Shown here: positions 35,345-49,325 of the stretch, piece after piece | Layout: the number at the start of each line of letters is the position of its first letter | How positions within the stretch are numbered: the first letter of the stretch is position 1 | Source of the DNA: Martinezella lusitana | GTDB lineage: Bacteria; Pseudomonadota; Alphaproteobacteria; Rhizobiales; Rhizobiaceae | DNA length: 64,000 nt | NCBI RefSeq assembly: GCF_016901135.1 | Contig: NZ_JAFEVL010000075.1 | Span: 557,629 to 621,628, forward strand | Direction of reading: 5' to 3' | Translations under genes and position numbers: made by a program | The notes under the pieces: generated by a model | Told to the model about the DNA's origin: nothing | The model's input: the letters and a program-made list of their open reading frames with translations, nothing else | Database searches by the model: none

Positions 35345-36340
35345 TCAGGCAACCCCGATCCGCAACAGATCGTGGAAATGGACGATGCCGACCGGGCGGC
35401 GCGCATCGTCGATGACGATCAGCGCCGAGATGTTGTGGCGATTGAGCACGGCCATCGCGCTGGTCGCCAGAGTCGTTTCCTTGACCGTCTTCGGATTGCG
35501 CGTCATCACCTCGTCCACCAGCATCTCCGCGAGGCTGGAACCGAGATTGCGGGCAATATCGCCGTCGGTGACGATACCGCAGAGGCAGCCGTCATCATCG
35601 ACGACGCCGACGCAGCCGAAGCGCATTTTCGCCAGCGTCGTGACAGCTTCCCGCATACCGGTGCCAAGCTTGACGAGAGGCACGCTATCGCCCTTGTGCA
35701 TGATATCGGCAACATGTGAAAGGCTGGCACCCAGCTTTCCGCCGGGATGGAATGTGCGAAAATCCTCGGCGGTGAAGCCGCGTGCCTCCAGCAGCGCCAC
35801 GGTGAGCGCATCGCCGATGGCGAGCTGCAGCAGCGTCGATGTCGTCGGCGCCAGCCCGTGCGGGCAGGCTTCCTGCTCCTTGGGCAGCAGCAGAACAACG
35901 TCCGACTCGCGCGCCAACGTCGAGGTCTCGCCTGCGGTAATGGCAATCATCGGGATCGAGAAGCGCCGTGAATAGGCGATGATACCGCGCAGCTCGGCGC
36001 TCTCGCCGCCCCAGGACATGGCGACGATGACGTCATCATGCGTGATCATGCCGAGATCGCCGTGATTGGCCTCGACCGGATGCACGAAAAAGGCCGGAGT
36101 TCCCGTGGAAGCGAGGCTGGCGGCGAGCTTGTTGCCGATATGGCCGCTCTTGCCGACACCGGTGATGATCACACGGCCGCGGATATCGCCGATGATCTCG
36201 ACCGCTCGGCTGAAAGGACCGGCCAAACCATCGGCAAGTGCACGTTCCAGCGCCTCGAGACCCCGTCTCTCGGTCTCGATCGTTCGCATCGCGGATTCGA
36301 TCGCACCGTTCTCGATGAGTCTTACAGCTCTCTTATTCAT
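35345..36340 (-). CDS. kdsD: KpsF/GutQ-type arabinose-5-phosphate isomerase
   Basis: A 331-residue enzyme interconverting ribulose-5-phosphate and arabinose-5-phosphate for Kdo of lipopolysaccharide. The SIS domain (about 35-170) shows VIITGVGKSGHIGNKLAASL and PVEANHGDLGMI. Two CBS domains fill the C-terminal half (VTTLAKMRFGCVGVVDDDG; MAVLNRHNISALIVIDDARR). No good ribosome site is seen at ATG 36340. It converges on the nfeD-type gene with no intervening base. Symbol assigned from family. Confidence 0.88.
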   Translation of the reverse strand: MNKRAVRLIENGAIESAMRTIETERRGLEALERALADGLAGPFSRAVEIIGDIRGRVIITGVGKSGHIGNKLAASLASTGTPAFFVHPVEANHGDLGMITHDDVIVAMSWGGESAELRGIIAYSRRFSIPMIAITAGETSTLARESDVVLLLPKEQEACPHGLAPTTSTLLQLAIGDALTVALLEARGFTAEDFRTFHPGGKLGASLSHVADIMHKGDSVPLVKLGTGMREAVTTLAKMRFGCVGVVDDDGCLCGIVTDGDIARNLGSSLAEMLVDEVMTRNPKTVKETTLATSAMAVLNRHNISALIVIDDARRPVGIVHFHDLLRIGVA

Positions 36341-36536
36341 GAGGGAGGCCTAACGCTTTTCTGTAAATCTGTCCACTGAAGATCGACTTATGCCACCGCG
36401 ACCAGCAGGCCGGCGGCCTCAACAATATTACCGGCGGCATGCTCTCCACGGCCCTTTAGCAACCAAGCGTTAACCACGCAGCTTTACACTTGGGTAAGGA
36501 TTTAAGGCATTTCCAGTAAGGTCAGATATAGGCAAA

Positions 36537-38078
36537 ATGGGCATCGGCAAGAACAAGGCGGGTAATAGCACCCTCCGGCTGACGGCATGGGCGACATCCG
36601 CCCTGCTCGGCTGGAGCGTCGCATTCGCCGTGCCGATGTCGGCGAACGCGCAATCGCTGTCCCCAGGCCAAAATCCCGACGACACCCAGACAATCTCATC
36701 GGGCTCATCGGGCACGGACACGACAACGACGTCACCGACCGACCCGACGGCCGCATCCTCGAGCAATACACAACCGACGACATCTACGAATCAGGCGTCC
36801 ACCAATGCCGATGCGCCGCCCAACCTGCGCCTTCGCCTCGATAGCGTCGATCCGACCACGACGGGCTCCACGCTCGACACCGATCTGCGCCGCGTCAACC
36901 TGCCCGAGACCAGCGTCGACGGGCTGAGGGCACGCCAGCATCCGGATCGCGAGGATGCGCAGGGCATACCGCTCGGCACATTCACCCTGCGCCCTTCCGT
37001 CAACCAGTCGATCAATATCGAGCAAGACCGCACCGGCTCCACCAAGGACGACCGCACCTTCCTGCAGACGGACCTGCGCAGCACGCTGACATCGGATTGG
37101 GACCGGCATGCGCTGACCATAACAGGCGAAGGCGTCTGGCAGAGAAACATCAGCGGCACGGGCGAGGAAAAGCCGACGATCAACCTCAATGCCGACCTGC
37201 GCCTCGATCTTCCCGCCGATACCACTGCCCACATCACCGCCGGCTACCAGTTCTACCGTGAGGACACCAGCGATCCGAACGCTATTGCGGGCGCCACGAA
37301 ACAGTCGGCCGTCAACCAGTTCACCACGGGACTGTCGCTGGAGCGCGACTTCGGCCTGCTGCGCGGCACGACTGCCGTGGAACTGACGCGCACCGTCTAT
37401 TCCGATGCCGTGCTCTCGGATGGAACCCAGGTGACGCTCAGCGACCGCGACCAGACCGCCGGCACATGGCGCGGACGCATCGGCTACGAGCTGTCGCCGG
37501 CCATCATCCCCTTCGTCGAAGCCGATCTCGGCCGCGCGGTCTACGACCAGACGCGCGACAGCAGCGGATATGCCCGCTCGAACCAGAGTTACGGCGGCAA
37601 GGCCGGTGTCGAGCTCGATCTCGGCGATAAGATGAAGGGCGAGCTCGGCTTCGGCTATCAGCACACGCAATTCGACGATTCGCGCCTCGCCTCGATCGAT
37701 TCGCCGACGATCGACGGTAATTTCGCCTGGTCGCCGCAGCGCGGCACCGATGTCAGCGTCGGTCTTTCGACCACGGTCCAGCCCTCCACCACAGCTGGCG
37801 AAAGCGGCTACACCGCCTATCAGATCACCAGCACCCTGAGCCACCAGCTGCGTGACGATCTCACCGCCAAGCTGACGGGCGGAACGATCTGGCGTGACTA
37901 TCCGTCCATCAGCTCCTTTGCCGACGAGACCGAATATGACGCGGCATTCGGCCTTACATGGGGGATCAACCGTTACCTCGATCTGACCAGCAATGTCGGC
38001 TACCAGCTGACCTCGCGAAAGACCGGCGACGACACGCGCCAGCTGCAGGCCGGCGTCGGATTGACGGTGAAGCGCTGA
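36537..38078 (+). CDS. Outer-membrane beta-barrel protein
   Basis: A 513-residue exported protein. A signal peptide ends near SANA|QS, then a Ser/Thr/Pro-rich low-complexity region (to about residue 90) precedes about 400 residues with alternating polar/hydrophobic strands (for example TAHITAGYQFYRED, ELGFGYQHTQFDDS, DLTSNVGYQLTSRKT) and a C-terminal GVGLTVKR. This pattern fits the outer-membrane beta-barrel (OMP_b-brl_2) proteins of Rhizobiales. Its cargo or ligand is unknown. Confidence 0.8.
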   Translation: MGIGKNKAGNSTLRLTAWATSALLGWSVAFAVPMSANAQSLSPGQNPDDTQTISSGSSGTDTTTTSPTDPTAASSSNTQPTTSTNQASTNADAPPNLRLRLDSVDPTTTGSTLDTDLRRVNLPETSVDGLRARQHPDREDAQGIPLGTFTLRPSVNQSINIEQDRTGSTKDDRTFLQTDLRSTLTSDWDRHALTITGEGVWQRNISGTGEEKPTINLNADLRLDLPADTTAHITAGYQFYREDTSDPNAIAGATKQSAVNQFTTGLSLERDFGLLRGTTAVELTRTVYSDAVLSDGTQVTLSDRDQTAGTWRGRIGYELSPAIIPFVEADLGRAVYDQTRDSSGYARSNQSYGGKAGVELDLGDKMKGELGFGYQHTQFDDSRLASIDSPTIDGNFAWSPQRGTDVSVGLSTTVQPSTTAGESGYTAYQITSTLSHQLRDDLTAKLTGGTIWRDYPSISSFADETEYDAAFGLTWGINRYLDLTSNVGYQLTSRKTGDDTRQLQAGVGLTVKR

Positions 38079-38143
38079 TCACCACTTGAACCGTTCGTCG
38101 CAGCGCGACTCGCGTTCGATCCCGTCCCATCAGCCGAAATGAA

Positions 38144-38171
38144 ATGAGGCCCGGCATATGCCGAGCCTCAT
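38144..38171. terminator. Convergent terminator between barrel gene and galU
   Basis: Imperfect stem ATGAGGCCCGGCAT with ATGCCGAGCCTCAT, about 14 bp with one mismatch. On the minus strand it is followed by a T-rich TTTCATTTC stretch, and on the plus strand by ATTTGTC, so it may serve both genes. Confidence 0.7.
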
Positions 38172-38197
38172 ATTTGTCATCCTGGCAACTTCGAGAC

Positions 38198-39085
38198 CTA
38201 TTTCAGGGCAGCGATCAGCGCCTTCAGCTCATCCTCGATGGTCGGGCGGATATCCGCGCGCGCAAGCGCGAAGGCGACGTTGGCCAGGATGAAGCCATCC
38301 TTTGCGCCACAGTCGAATGTCTGGCCCTGGAAGTGATAACCGGCGAAATCCTGCTTCTGTGCCAGCTTCAGCATACCGTCCGTCAGCTGGATTTCATTGC
38401 CGGCGCCACGCTCCTGGCTTTCCAGGATTTGGAAGATTTCCGGCTGCAGGATATAGCGGCCGTTGATGAAGAAGTTGGACGGGGCCGTGCCCTTGGCTGG
38501 CTTTTCCACCATTTCGGTGATGCGGAAACCGTTGCCGATCGTTTCTCCGACGCCGACGATACCGTATTTGTGCGTCTGATCCGGCGCACATTCCTCGACA
38601 GCGATGACATTGCCGCCGCTGGTTTCGTAAAGCTCGATCATGCCCTTCATGCAGCCCTTTTCGGCCCGCATGACCATGTCGGGCAGCAGCAGCGCGAAGG
38701 GCTCGTCGCCGACGATCTCGCGGGCGCACCAGACCGCGTGGCCGAGGCCGAGCGGCTCCTGCTGACGCGTGAAGCTGGCCGTGCCGGCTTTCGGCAGCAA
38801 GCCGTTCAGCAACGACAACTCGGCATTCTTGTTGCGTTGGCGCAGCGTATGCTCAAGCTCGAACTGAATGTCGAAGTAATCCTCGATCACGTGCTTGCTG
38901 CGGCCGGTGACGAACACGAAATGCTCGATCCCGGCTTCCATCGCCTCGTCGACGACGTACTGGATCACCGGCTTGTCGACGACGGTGAGCATTTCCTTCG
39001 GCACCGACTTGGTCGCCGGCAAGAACCGCGTCCCCAGTCCGGCCACCGGAAATACTGCCTTACGCACCTTTTTATGCTGTCCCAC
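38198..39085 (-). CDS. galU: UTP-glucose-1-phosphate uridylyltransferase
   Basis: A 295-residue enzyme making UDP-glucose, the precursor of exopolysaccharide, LPS core and cyclic glucan. The nucleotide motif AVFPVAGLGTRFLPATKSVPKE is at residues 10-31; VDKPVIQYVVDEA, LLPDMVMRAEKG and VEKPAKGTAPSN follow. The start is a GTG at 39085, preceded by AGGAGGTATGA. In Sinorhizobium the homologue is exoN. It stands alone here, without neighbouring exo genes. Confidence 0.95.
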   Translation of the reverse strand: MGQHKKVRKAVFPVAGLGTRFLPATKSVPKEMLTVVDKPVIQYVVDEAMEAGIEHFVFVTGRSKHVIEDYFDIQFELEHTLRQRNKNAELSLLNGLLPKAGTASFTRQQEPLGLGHAVWCAREIVGDEPFALLLPDMVMRAEKGCMKGMIELYETSGGNVIAVEECAPDQTHKYGIVGVGETIGNGFRITEMVEKPAKGTAPSNFFINGRYILQPEIFQILESQERGAGNEIQLTDGMLKLAQKQDFAGYHFQGQTFDCGAKDGFILANVAFALARADIRPTIEDELKALIAALK

Positions 39086-39288
39086 TCATACCTCCTGGGC
39101 ATTAACTAGCCTGGCGCCAAGCCATTCTGAGGGTCAGTAGAATAAATTTGCTACTGTTTTGCAAATAATGACTGACCCCGGCTTCCATGGTAAAGAATTT
39201 GTTGACTTCGTTCTTCTAGTGTCACGCTTGGATGAACGCTAAGAGCTTCGCCGCACCGAAATCCAACGATCGATGGACAAGGCTGTAG

Positions 39289-40512
39289 ATGACCCCTAAC
39301 CGCAAAAACTCCCTTCGTGGTCTCGTTCTAGCGCTCGCGCTCGCTGCCTTCGCGGGACTTGCTCCCGTTAACGCCAATGCTGACCCAGGGTTCCAAAAAT
39401 GGATCGCGGGCTTCTACACGACCGCCGCAAAGAGCGGCATTACACAATCGACCTATCGCGATGCATTCGCCGGCGTGACGGACCCCGACCCCACGGTCCT
39501 TGAAAAAGCGCAGTACCAACCGGAATTCAAGTCCCAAATCTGGGATTACCTCGACTCCCGTGTCAATCCCTATACCGTGGATATTGGCCGGAAGATGGCG
39601 GTTAAATATGCGTCCACGCTTCGCTCGCTCGAGCAGCGCTTCGGCGTGGATCGAAATATCATGCTCGCCATCTGGTCGATGGAGTCGAACTACGGCGCAG
39701 TTCTCGCCAAGAACGATCGGCTGCATTACGTGCCCCGCGCGCTGGCGACGCTCGCTTATGCCGATCCGAAGCGCGCCAACTATGCCAAGAAGCAGCTCAT
39801 CGCAGCGCTGAAGATCCTTCAGAAGGGTGACGTGTCGCGCAAGGAGCTGAACGGCTCCTGGGCCGGCGCCATGGGCCATACCCAGTTCATCCCCACCAGC
39901 TATCTGCTCTATGCCGTTGATGCCGACGGCAGCGGTCATGCGGACATTTGGAATTCCATTCCGGATGCGCTGGCAACGACGGCCAACCTGCTTGCGAAGA
40001 ACGGCTGGGAAACTGGCCGTACATGGGGCTACGAAGTGGTCGTGCCGCCGGGCGGCGGCGCACAGGCCGGCAAGACTCACACGCTCGCACAATGGGCGGC
40101 TCTCGGCTTCGTCCGCCCCAATGGCAAGGGCTTCCGCCTGACCTCCGATCGCGCACAGCTGAAGATGCCCGGCGGACCGGATGGCCCGGGCTTCCTGATG
40201 AGCGGCAACTTCTTCACCATCAAGCGCTACAACGCATCCGACAGCTATGCTGTGGCCGTCGGCCTGCTCGCCGATCAGCTCGCCGGCTATGGCGGCATGC
40301 AGCAAACCTGGCCGCGCCCCAGCGGTGCGCTGGACGTGCAGCAGAAATTCGAGCTGCAGACGCGGCTGAAGCAGCTCGGCTATTATGACGGCGTCGTCGA
40401 CGGCAATTTCGGCTCCGGCTCGAAGGCTGCCATCGCCGCGGTTCAGCAGCGCATCGGCATGGATGCGGATGGCGAACCGTCCATGAACCTGCTGAACGCG
40501 TTGCGCAAGTAG
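39289..40512 (+). CDS. MltB-type lytic murein transglycosylase with PG-binding domain
   Basis: A 407-residue exported enzyme cutting peptidoglycan with formation of 1,6-anhydromuramic acid. A signal peptide ends near NANA|DP. The catalytic glutamate sits in AIWSMESNYGAVL (about residue 131), and SWAGAMGHTQFIPTSYL is the MltB (SLT_2) signature. The C-terminal ~60 residues form a peptidoglycan-binding domain (LQTRLKQLGYYDGVVDGNFG). AAGGCTGTAG precedes the ATG. A SGNH-type periplasmic protein gene follows on the same strand. Confidence 0.9.
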   Translation: MTPNRKNSLRGLVLALALAAFAGLAPVNANADPGFQKWIAGFYTTAAKSGITQSTYRDAFAGVTDPDPTVLEKAQYQPEFKSQIWDYLDSRVNPYTVDIGRKMAVKYASTLRSLEQRFGVDRNIMLAIWSMESNYGAVLAKNDRLHYVPRALATLAYADPKRANYAKKQLIAALKILQKGDVSRKELNGSWAGAMGHTQFIPTSYLLYAVDADGSGHADIWNSIPDALATTANLLAKNGWETGRTWGYEVVVPPGGGAQAGKTHTLAQWAALGFVRPNGKGFRLTSDRAQLKMPGGPDGPGFLMSGNFFTIKRYNASDSYAVAVGLLADQLAGYGGMQQTWPRPSGALDVQQKFELQTRLKQLGYYDGVVDGNFGSGSKAAIAAVQQRIGMDADGEPSMNLLNALRK

Positions 40513-40561
40513 GGGCCGCCATCAATCGAATCCGGGATCGCTGGACCAGGGAGCCACTCTC

Positions 40562-41785
40562 ATGCGACCATGGGCCGTGAGCGGAAAAGTAGCTATGACA
40601 GAACGACCTGCCCGCGCGACCACGGCAGCCTTAAGGGTCATTCTCACGGCGCTCCTTGCCGCCATCATCGCACTTGGCTGCCTATCGACGGCGGCGGAGG
40701 CGCAGGAACGGTCACGCAGAAACTTGTTCGACATGCTGTTCGGCACCCGCGAGCCGGATTATCCCGACCAGCCCATCGACCAGCCACCGCCAAGACGAAA
40801 GGTTCAGCCGCGCAAACGGCCGACACCGCCGCCGCGCGAGCCGGTGGTCCAGCCGGAGACACCACCTCCGGCGGAAAAGCTGCCGGATGCCAAAACCATC
40901 CTCGTCGTCGGCGACTTTATGGCAAGCGGTCTGGGCACGGGGCTGGAGGATGCCTTTTCCACTTCCCCCGGCGTCATCATCCAGACGCGCGGCAATGTCG
41001 CCTCTGGCCTCGTGCGGCAGGACTACTACAACTGGCCGCAGCAATTGACCGGGATGATGGACCAGCTGAAGCCGGCCATTGTCATCGTCATGCTCGGCGC
41101 CAATGACCGCCAGCAGATCATCGGCGACGGGCTCAACGAAAAATACGGCACGGACCCGTGGTTCCTCGCCTATGAAGAGCGCGTACAGCAATTTGCCAAG
41201 CTGGTGACGAGCCGCCACATTCCGCTGCTCTGGGTCGGTCTGCCCTCCTTCGGCTCGGACCAGCTGACGGCGAGCGCTGTCAAGCTCAACCAGCTCTATC
41301 AGAGCCAGGCGACAAGCGTCGGCGGAGAGTTCATCGACATCTGGGACGGCTTTACCGACCAGAACGGCGAGTTCATCGTCACCGGTTCCGATATCAACGG
41401 CCAGCAGGTGCGGCTTAGAACCGCTGACGGTGTCAATTTGACCGCAGCGGGCAAGCGCAAGGTCGCCTTCTATGTGGAGAAATCGGCACGCCGGCTGCTG
41501 GGCGATCAGGCAAGCCCCGACATCACCCGCCTCGATACCGGCAATCCGCTGCCGGCGCAGCAAGCCAACCTGCCTCCGACGGAGATGGAGAAAATCACCC
41601 GCATCCCGCCGATGAGCCTTTCCGACCCAGACCTCGACGGCGGCGCGCAGCTCCTGGGCGGCACGCCCGCACCAGCTTCCACGACACCATCGCCGCGAGA
41701 CCTTCTGGTCGACAAAGGCCAGATGGCGCCGGCGCCGGCAGGCCGCGTGGATGATTATCGGCTGCCGGACGCGGCGACTCCGTGA
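40562..41785 (+). CDS. Exported DUF459/SGNH-hydrolase-like protein
   Basis: A 407-residue exported protein. After a signal segment (ILTALLAAIIALGCLSTAAEA) comes a Pro-rich region (about 68-107). The SGNH-like domain starts ILVVGDFMASGLGTGLEDAF, with block III GANDRQQIIGDG. The block I Ser is replaced by F/M in VGDFMA, as in many DUF459 members, so esterase activity is doubtful. The C-terminus is again low complexity. AGGGAGCCACTCTC precedes the ATG. It lies 49 bases after the transglycosylase, suggesting a shared cell-wall role. Confidence 0.82.
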   Translation: MRPWAVSGKVAMTERPARATTAALRVILTALLAAIIALGCLSTAAEAQERSRRNLFDMLFGTREPDYPDQPIDQPPPRRKVQPRKRPTPPPREPVVQPETPPPAEKLPDAKTILVVGDFMASGLGTGLEDAFSTSPGVIIQTRGNVASGLVRQDYYNWPQQLTGMMDQLKPAIVIVMLGANDRQQIIGDGLNEKYGTDPWFLAYEERVQQFAKLVTSRHIPLLWVGLPSFGSDQLTASAVKLNQLYQSQATSVGGEFIDIWDGFTDQNGEFIVTGSDINGQQVRLRTADGVNLTAAGKRKVAFYVEKSARRLLGDQASPDITRLDTGNPLPAQQANLPPTEMEKITRIPPMSLSDPDLDGGAQLLGGTPAPASTTPSPRDLLVDKGQMAPAPAGRVDDYRLPDAATP

Positions 41786-41833
41786 AGATCCTCGGCCGCC
41801 TTCACTTGGCTGCCTGAAGATCGTCGGCGAGAC

Positions 41834-43288
41834 TTACCGCGGCAGAACCGTCGAGCCCATCAGGGCCTCATCGATCGCGCGGGCTGCCTGGCGGCCCTCG
41901 CGGATCGCCCAGACCACCAGCGACTGGCCGCGACGAACATCGCCGGCGGTCCAGAACTTGTCGACAGAGGTCTTGTAGTCCTTGTCGTCGGCAACGACGT
42001 TGGTCGAACCGCGCTTGTCGGTGTTCAGCGTCAACTGGCCATCGAGTTCCTTGAGCACGCCGTCGGTGAACGGGCCACGGAAGCCGATGGCGATAAAGGC
42101 AAGATCGGCACGGATGACGAACTCCGTCCCGGCGATCGGCTTGCGGCGCTCATCCACTTCGCAGCACTTGACGCCGGTCAGCACGCCATCTTCGCCAACG
42201 AATTCCAGCGTCGCGACCTGGAATTCGCGAACGGCGCCTTCGGCTTGCGAGGACGAGGTGCGCATCTTCGTCGCCCAGAAGGGCCAAACGGCGAGCTTGT
42301 CTTCCTTTTCCGGCGGCTGCGGGCGAATGTCGAGCTGGGTGACCTTGACAGCACCCTGGCGGAATGCGGTGCCGACGCAGTCGGACGCGGTGTCACCACC
42401 GCCGACAACGACGATATGCTTGCCGCCGGCAAGGATCGGATCGGCAGGCCAGCCGACGCTGTCGATGTTTTCGCGGCCGACGCGGCGGTTCTGCTGCACG
42501 AGGTAGGGCATGGCATCATGCACGCCGGCAAGCTCGACGCCAGGAATGCCGGCCTCGCGCGGGGTTTCCGAGCCGCCGCAATAGAGCACGGCATCATGGT
42601 CGGCCAGAAGCTGCTCGACATTGACGTCGACGCCGACATTGACGCCGCAATGGAAGGTGACACCTTCGCCCTTCATCTGCTCGACGCGGCGATCGATGAA
42701 GTTCTTCTCCATCTTGAAGTCCGGGATGCCGTAACGCAGCAGACCGCCGGGCTTCGACTCACGCTCATAGAGGTGAACGTCGTGGCCGGCGCGGCCGAGC
42801 TGCTGGGCGGCGGCCATGCCGGCGGGGCCGGAGCCGATGACAGCGACCTTCTTGCCGGTATGCACAGTCGCCGGCTGCGGGCGGATGAAGCCGAGCTCAT
42901 AGGCCTTGTCGGCAATCGCCTGTTCGACGGTCTTGATGGCAACCGGCGCATCTTCCAGGTTCAGCGTGCACGCTTCCTCGCAAGGGGCGGGGCAGACGCG
43001 GCCGGTGAACTCCGGGAAGTTGTTGGTCGAATGCAGGTTACGGATCGCCTCTTCCCAATTGTTGTTGTAGACGAGGTCGTTCCAATCCGGAATCTGGTTG
43101 TGAACCGGGCAGCCGGTCGGGCCGTGGCAATAAGGAATGCCACAGTCCATGCAGCGAGCTGCCTGTTTCTGCACTTCCGGGTCCGACATGGGGATCGTGA
43201 ATTCACGGAAATGCCGGATACGATCAGACGCCGGCTGATACTTGCCGACCTGCCGGTCGATTTCCAGGAAGCCTGTTACCTTGCCCAT
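41834..43288 (-). CDS. gltD: Glutamate synthase small (beta) subunit
   Basis: A 484-residue NADPH-oxidising flavoprotein that feeds electrons to GltB for ammonium assimilation. The N-terminal Fe-S cysteines are in CMDCGIPYCHGPTGCPVHNQ and CPAPCEEAC. The FAD motif VAVIGSGPAGMAAAQQLG and the NADPH motif IVVVGGGDTASDCVG follow. ATG 43288 is chosen (AGGGA seven bases upstream). Downstream of gltB on the same strand but separated from it by the vapBC module; vapC ends only 27 bases before gltD. Confidence 0.95.
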   Translation of the reverse strand: MGKVTGFLEIDRQVGKYQPASDRIRHFREFTIPMSDPEVQKQAARCMDCGIPYCHGPTGCPVHNQIPDWNDLVYNNNWEEAIRNLHSTNNFPEFTGRVCPAPCEEACTLNLEDAPVAIKTVEQAIADKAYELGFIRPQPATVHTGKKVAVIGSGPAGMAAAQQLGRAGHDVHLYERESKPGGLLRYGIPDFKMEKNFIDRRVEQMKGEGVTFHCGVNVGVDVNVEQLLADHDAVLYCGGSETPREAGIPGVELAGVHDAMPYLVQQNRRVGRENIDSVGWPADPILAGGKHIVVVGGGDTASDCVGTAFRQGAVKVTQLDIRPQPPEKEDKLAVWPFWATKMRTSSSQAEGAVREFQVATLEFVGEDGVLTGVKCCEVDERRKPIAGTEFVIRADLAFIAIGFRGPFTDGVLKELDGQLTLNTDKRGSTNVVADDKDYKTSVDKFWTAGDVRRGQSLVVWAIREGRQAARAIDEALMGSTVLPR

Positions 43289-43315
43289 GCTTTCGTCCCT
43301 ATTCATCAAACGCTG

Positions 43316-43714
43316 CTAACGCAGCCAGTTTTCTACCTTCAATCCCGGCACGCGGGAGAATTCATCCTCGTTGTCCGTCACCAGCACCGCATCCAGCGCC
43401 AAAGCGTGGGCAGCGATCCAAAGATCGTTCGGACCAATCGGTGTACCTTTCTTTTTCAAATCCGCCCGCAACCATCCGTAATGGCGATAAACCGAATTCT
43501 CCAAAGGCATCACGCTGATGGCCTGCAAGATCGCCTCCATATTCAGGCGCAGCCTTTCAGACCCTTTCCATTCCAAACCAAACTCAACCTCGCCGGCAAC
43601 AATGACGCTCGTCATGACATCATCGGCGCCAAGCTCCGCAATCTTTCGACTGACTTGACCATGCGGGTCACTGGAAAGACGCGAAAGCGTATTTGTGTCG
43701 AGCAGATAAGGCAT
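43316..43714 (-). CDS. vapC: VapC-family PIN-domain toxin
   Basis: A 132-residue PIN ribonuclease. Acidic active-site residues are visible: D6 (YLLDTNTLSRL), E42 (AGEVEFGLE), D97 (NDLWIAAHAL) and D114 (LVTDNEDEF). VapC toxins cut tRNA or rRNA. Its ATG overlaps the stop of vapB (TAATG), the normal coupling of the module. The reading frame looks intact. It lies inside the gltB-gltD operon, which is unusual. Confidence 0.93.
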   Translation of the reverse strand: MPYLLDTNTLSRLSSDPHGQVSRKIAELGADDVMTSVIVAGEVEFGLEWKGSERLRLNMEAILQAISVMPLENSVYRHYGWLRADLKKKGTPIGPNDLWIAAHALALDAVLVTDNEDEFSRVPGLKVENWLR

Positions 43715-43977
43715 TAGAAATTCACATCTTTCAACGGCGGCAAATCGTCGTCGTTGATCTCAGGCATCCAATCTTGTGGCGATAACGGCTCCAGCTCCGA
43801 TAAAACCTCCAGCAAAGTTTTGCGTTTCACTGGATGAACAATCAGATCTCCGTCTTCGCTCATACGAATCTCAACCTGGTCCGCATCGAATTCGAATTCC
43901 TTCGGAATTCTGATTGCCCGGCTGCGGCCATTGTTGAAAACCTGAGCAATCTTGATGACCTGTGAATGCTCGTTCAT
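43714..43977 (-). CDS. vapB: VapB-family antitoxin (AbrB/SpoVT fold)
   Basis: An 87-residue antitoxin. The N-terminal swapped-hairpin DNA-binding part is IKIAQVFNNGRSRAIRIPKEF; the acidic C-terminal part (LEPLSPQDWMPEINDDDLPP) would wrap VapC. ATG 43977 has GGAGGCGCCT upstream. A perfect palindrome lies directly ahead of the gene and partly overlaps an upstream possible start, so the shorter start is preferred. VapB normally represses its own promoter together with VapC. Confidence 0.92.
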   Translation of the reverse strand: MNEHSQVIKIAQVFNNGRSRAIRIPKEFEFDADQVEIRMSEDGDLIVHPVKRKTLLEVLSELEPLSPQDWMPEINDDDLPPLKDVNF

Positions 43978-43987
43978 AGGCGCCTCC

Positions 43988-44019
43988 ATTCCGTGATATG
44001 ACATGTCATATCACGGAAT
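43988..44019. promoter_or_regulatory. 32-bp perfect palindrome, probable VapBC operator
   Basis: Each half reads ATTCCGTGATATGACA, and the two halves are exact reverse complements around 44003/44004. It lies between the gltB stop (44034) and vapB. On the minus strand a TTGGGA box (44034-44029 region) stands 17 bases before a TATGAC hexamer inside the palindrome, so it would overlap a -10 region. Binding by VapBC is inferred. Confidence 0.7.
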
Positions 44020-44033
44020 TGCCCGTTTCCCAA

Positions 44034-48758
<4,725 letters not shown>

Positions 48759-49325
48759 CGTCTTCCCTCCGGTAAGGCCCGCGTCGCGGGCGCTCCTTCG
48801 TCCCGCGCGGTCCGTTTCCGGGGCCGACGCGCGACAGCGCTGTTGCATTGTGAAGATCCGGTCGCGAACACCGGGCCTCGTGGTGGAGCCCGTCGTCAGC
48901 GTTCCGCGCCTTGCTATTCCACCGCCGCCCTGCCCGTCGCCTCGAAGGCTTGAAAAGGCATGCTCCCGATAACTATAGCTCTAAATCCCGACATCGTCAG
49001 GACCCTCCGGCGCATCTTCGGCCTCGGCGGCCAAAATAGGACAGCAACCCTGTCCTAATTCATCAGCTCTATGCCAGAAAGCTTAAGCCTTCGCAAGAGC
49101 AAAACGGTAAAAATTCGTTACCGAACGACGGAAGATTGCCTTTGTTGCATAATTAGAGCAATAAAGTTTCGCTGCAGCGCATCATTTTATTTATTGATTG
49201 CGTAGATCAATTTCCGTGATGCATTCTTCAAGAGGACGCTCTTGATAGCCTGTTGCATTGGCTTAATGTCCGGCGGACCGTATTTATCCTTCCTGCAATT
49301 CAATCCCTACATCCGGTGCACATCC
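48759..49325. other. Divergent intergenic region between gltB and threonine aldolase
   Basis: About 570 bases without a convincing gene. The part near 49130-49210 is markedly AT-rich and probably contains the promoters of both genes. Short open frames here lack ribosome sites and family matches. No terminator or repeat was found. Confidence 0.4.
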
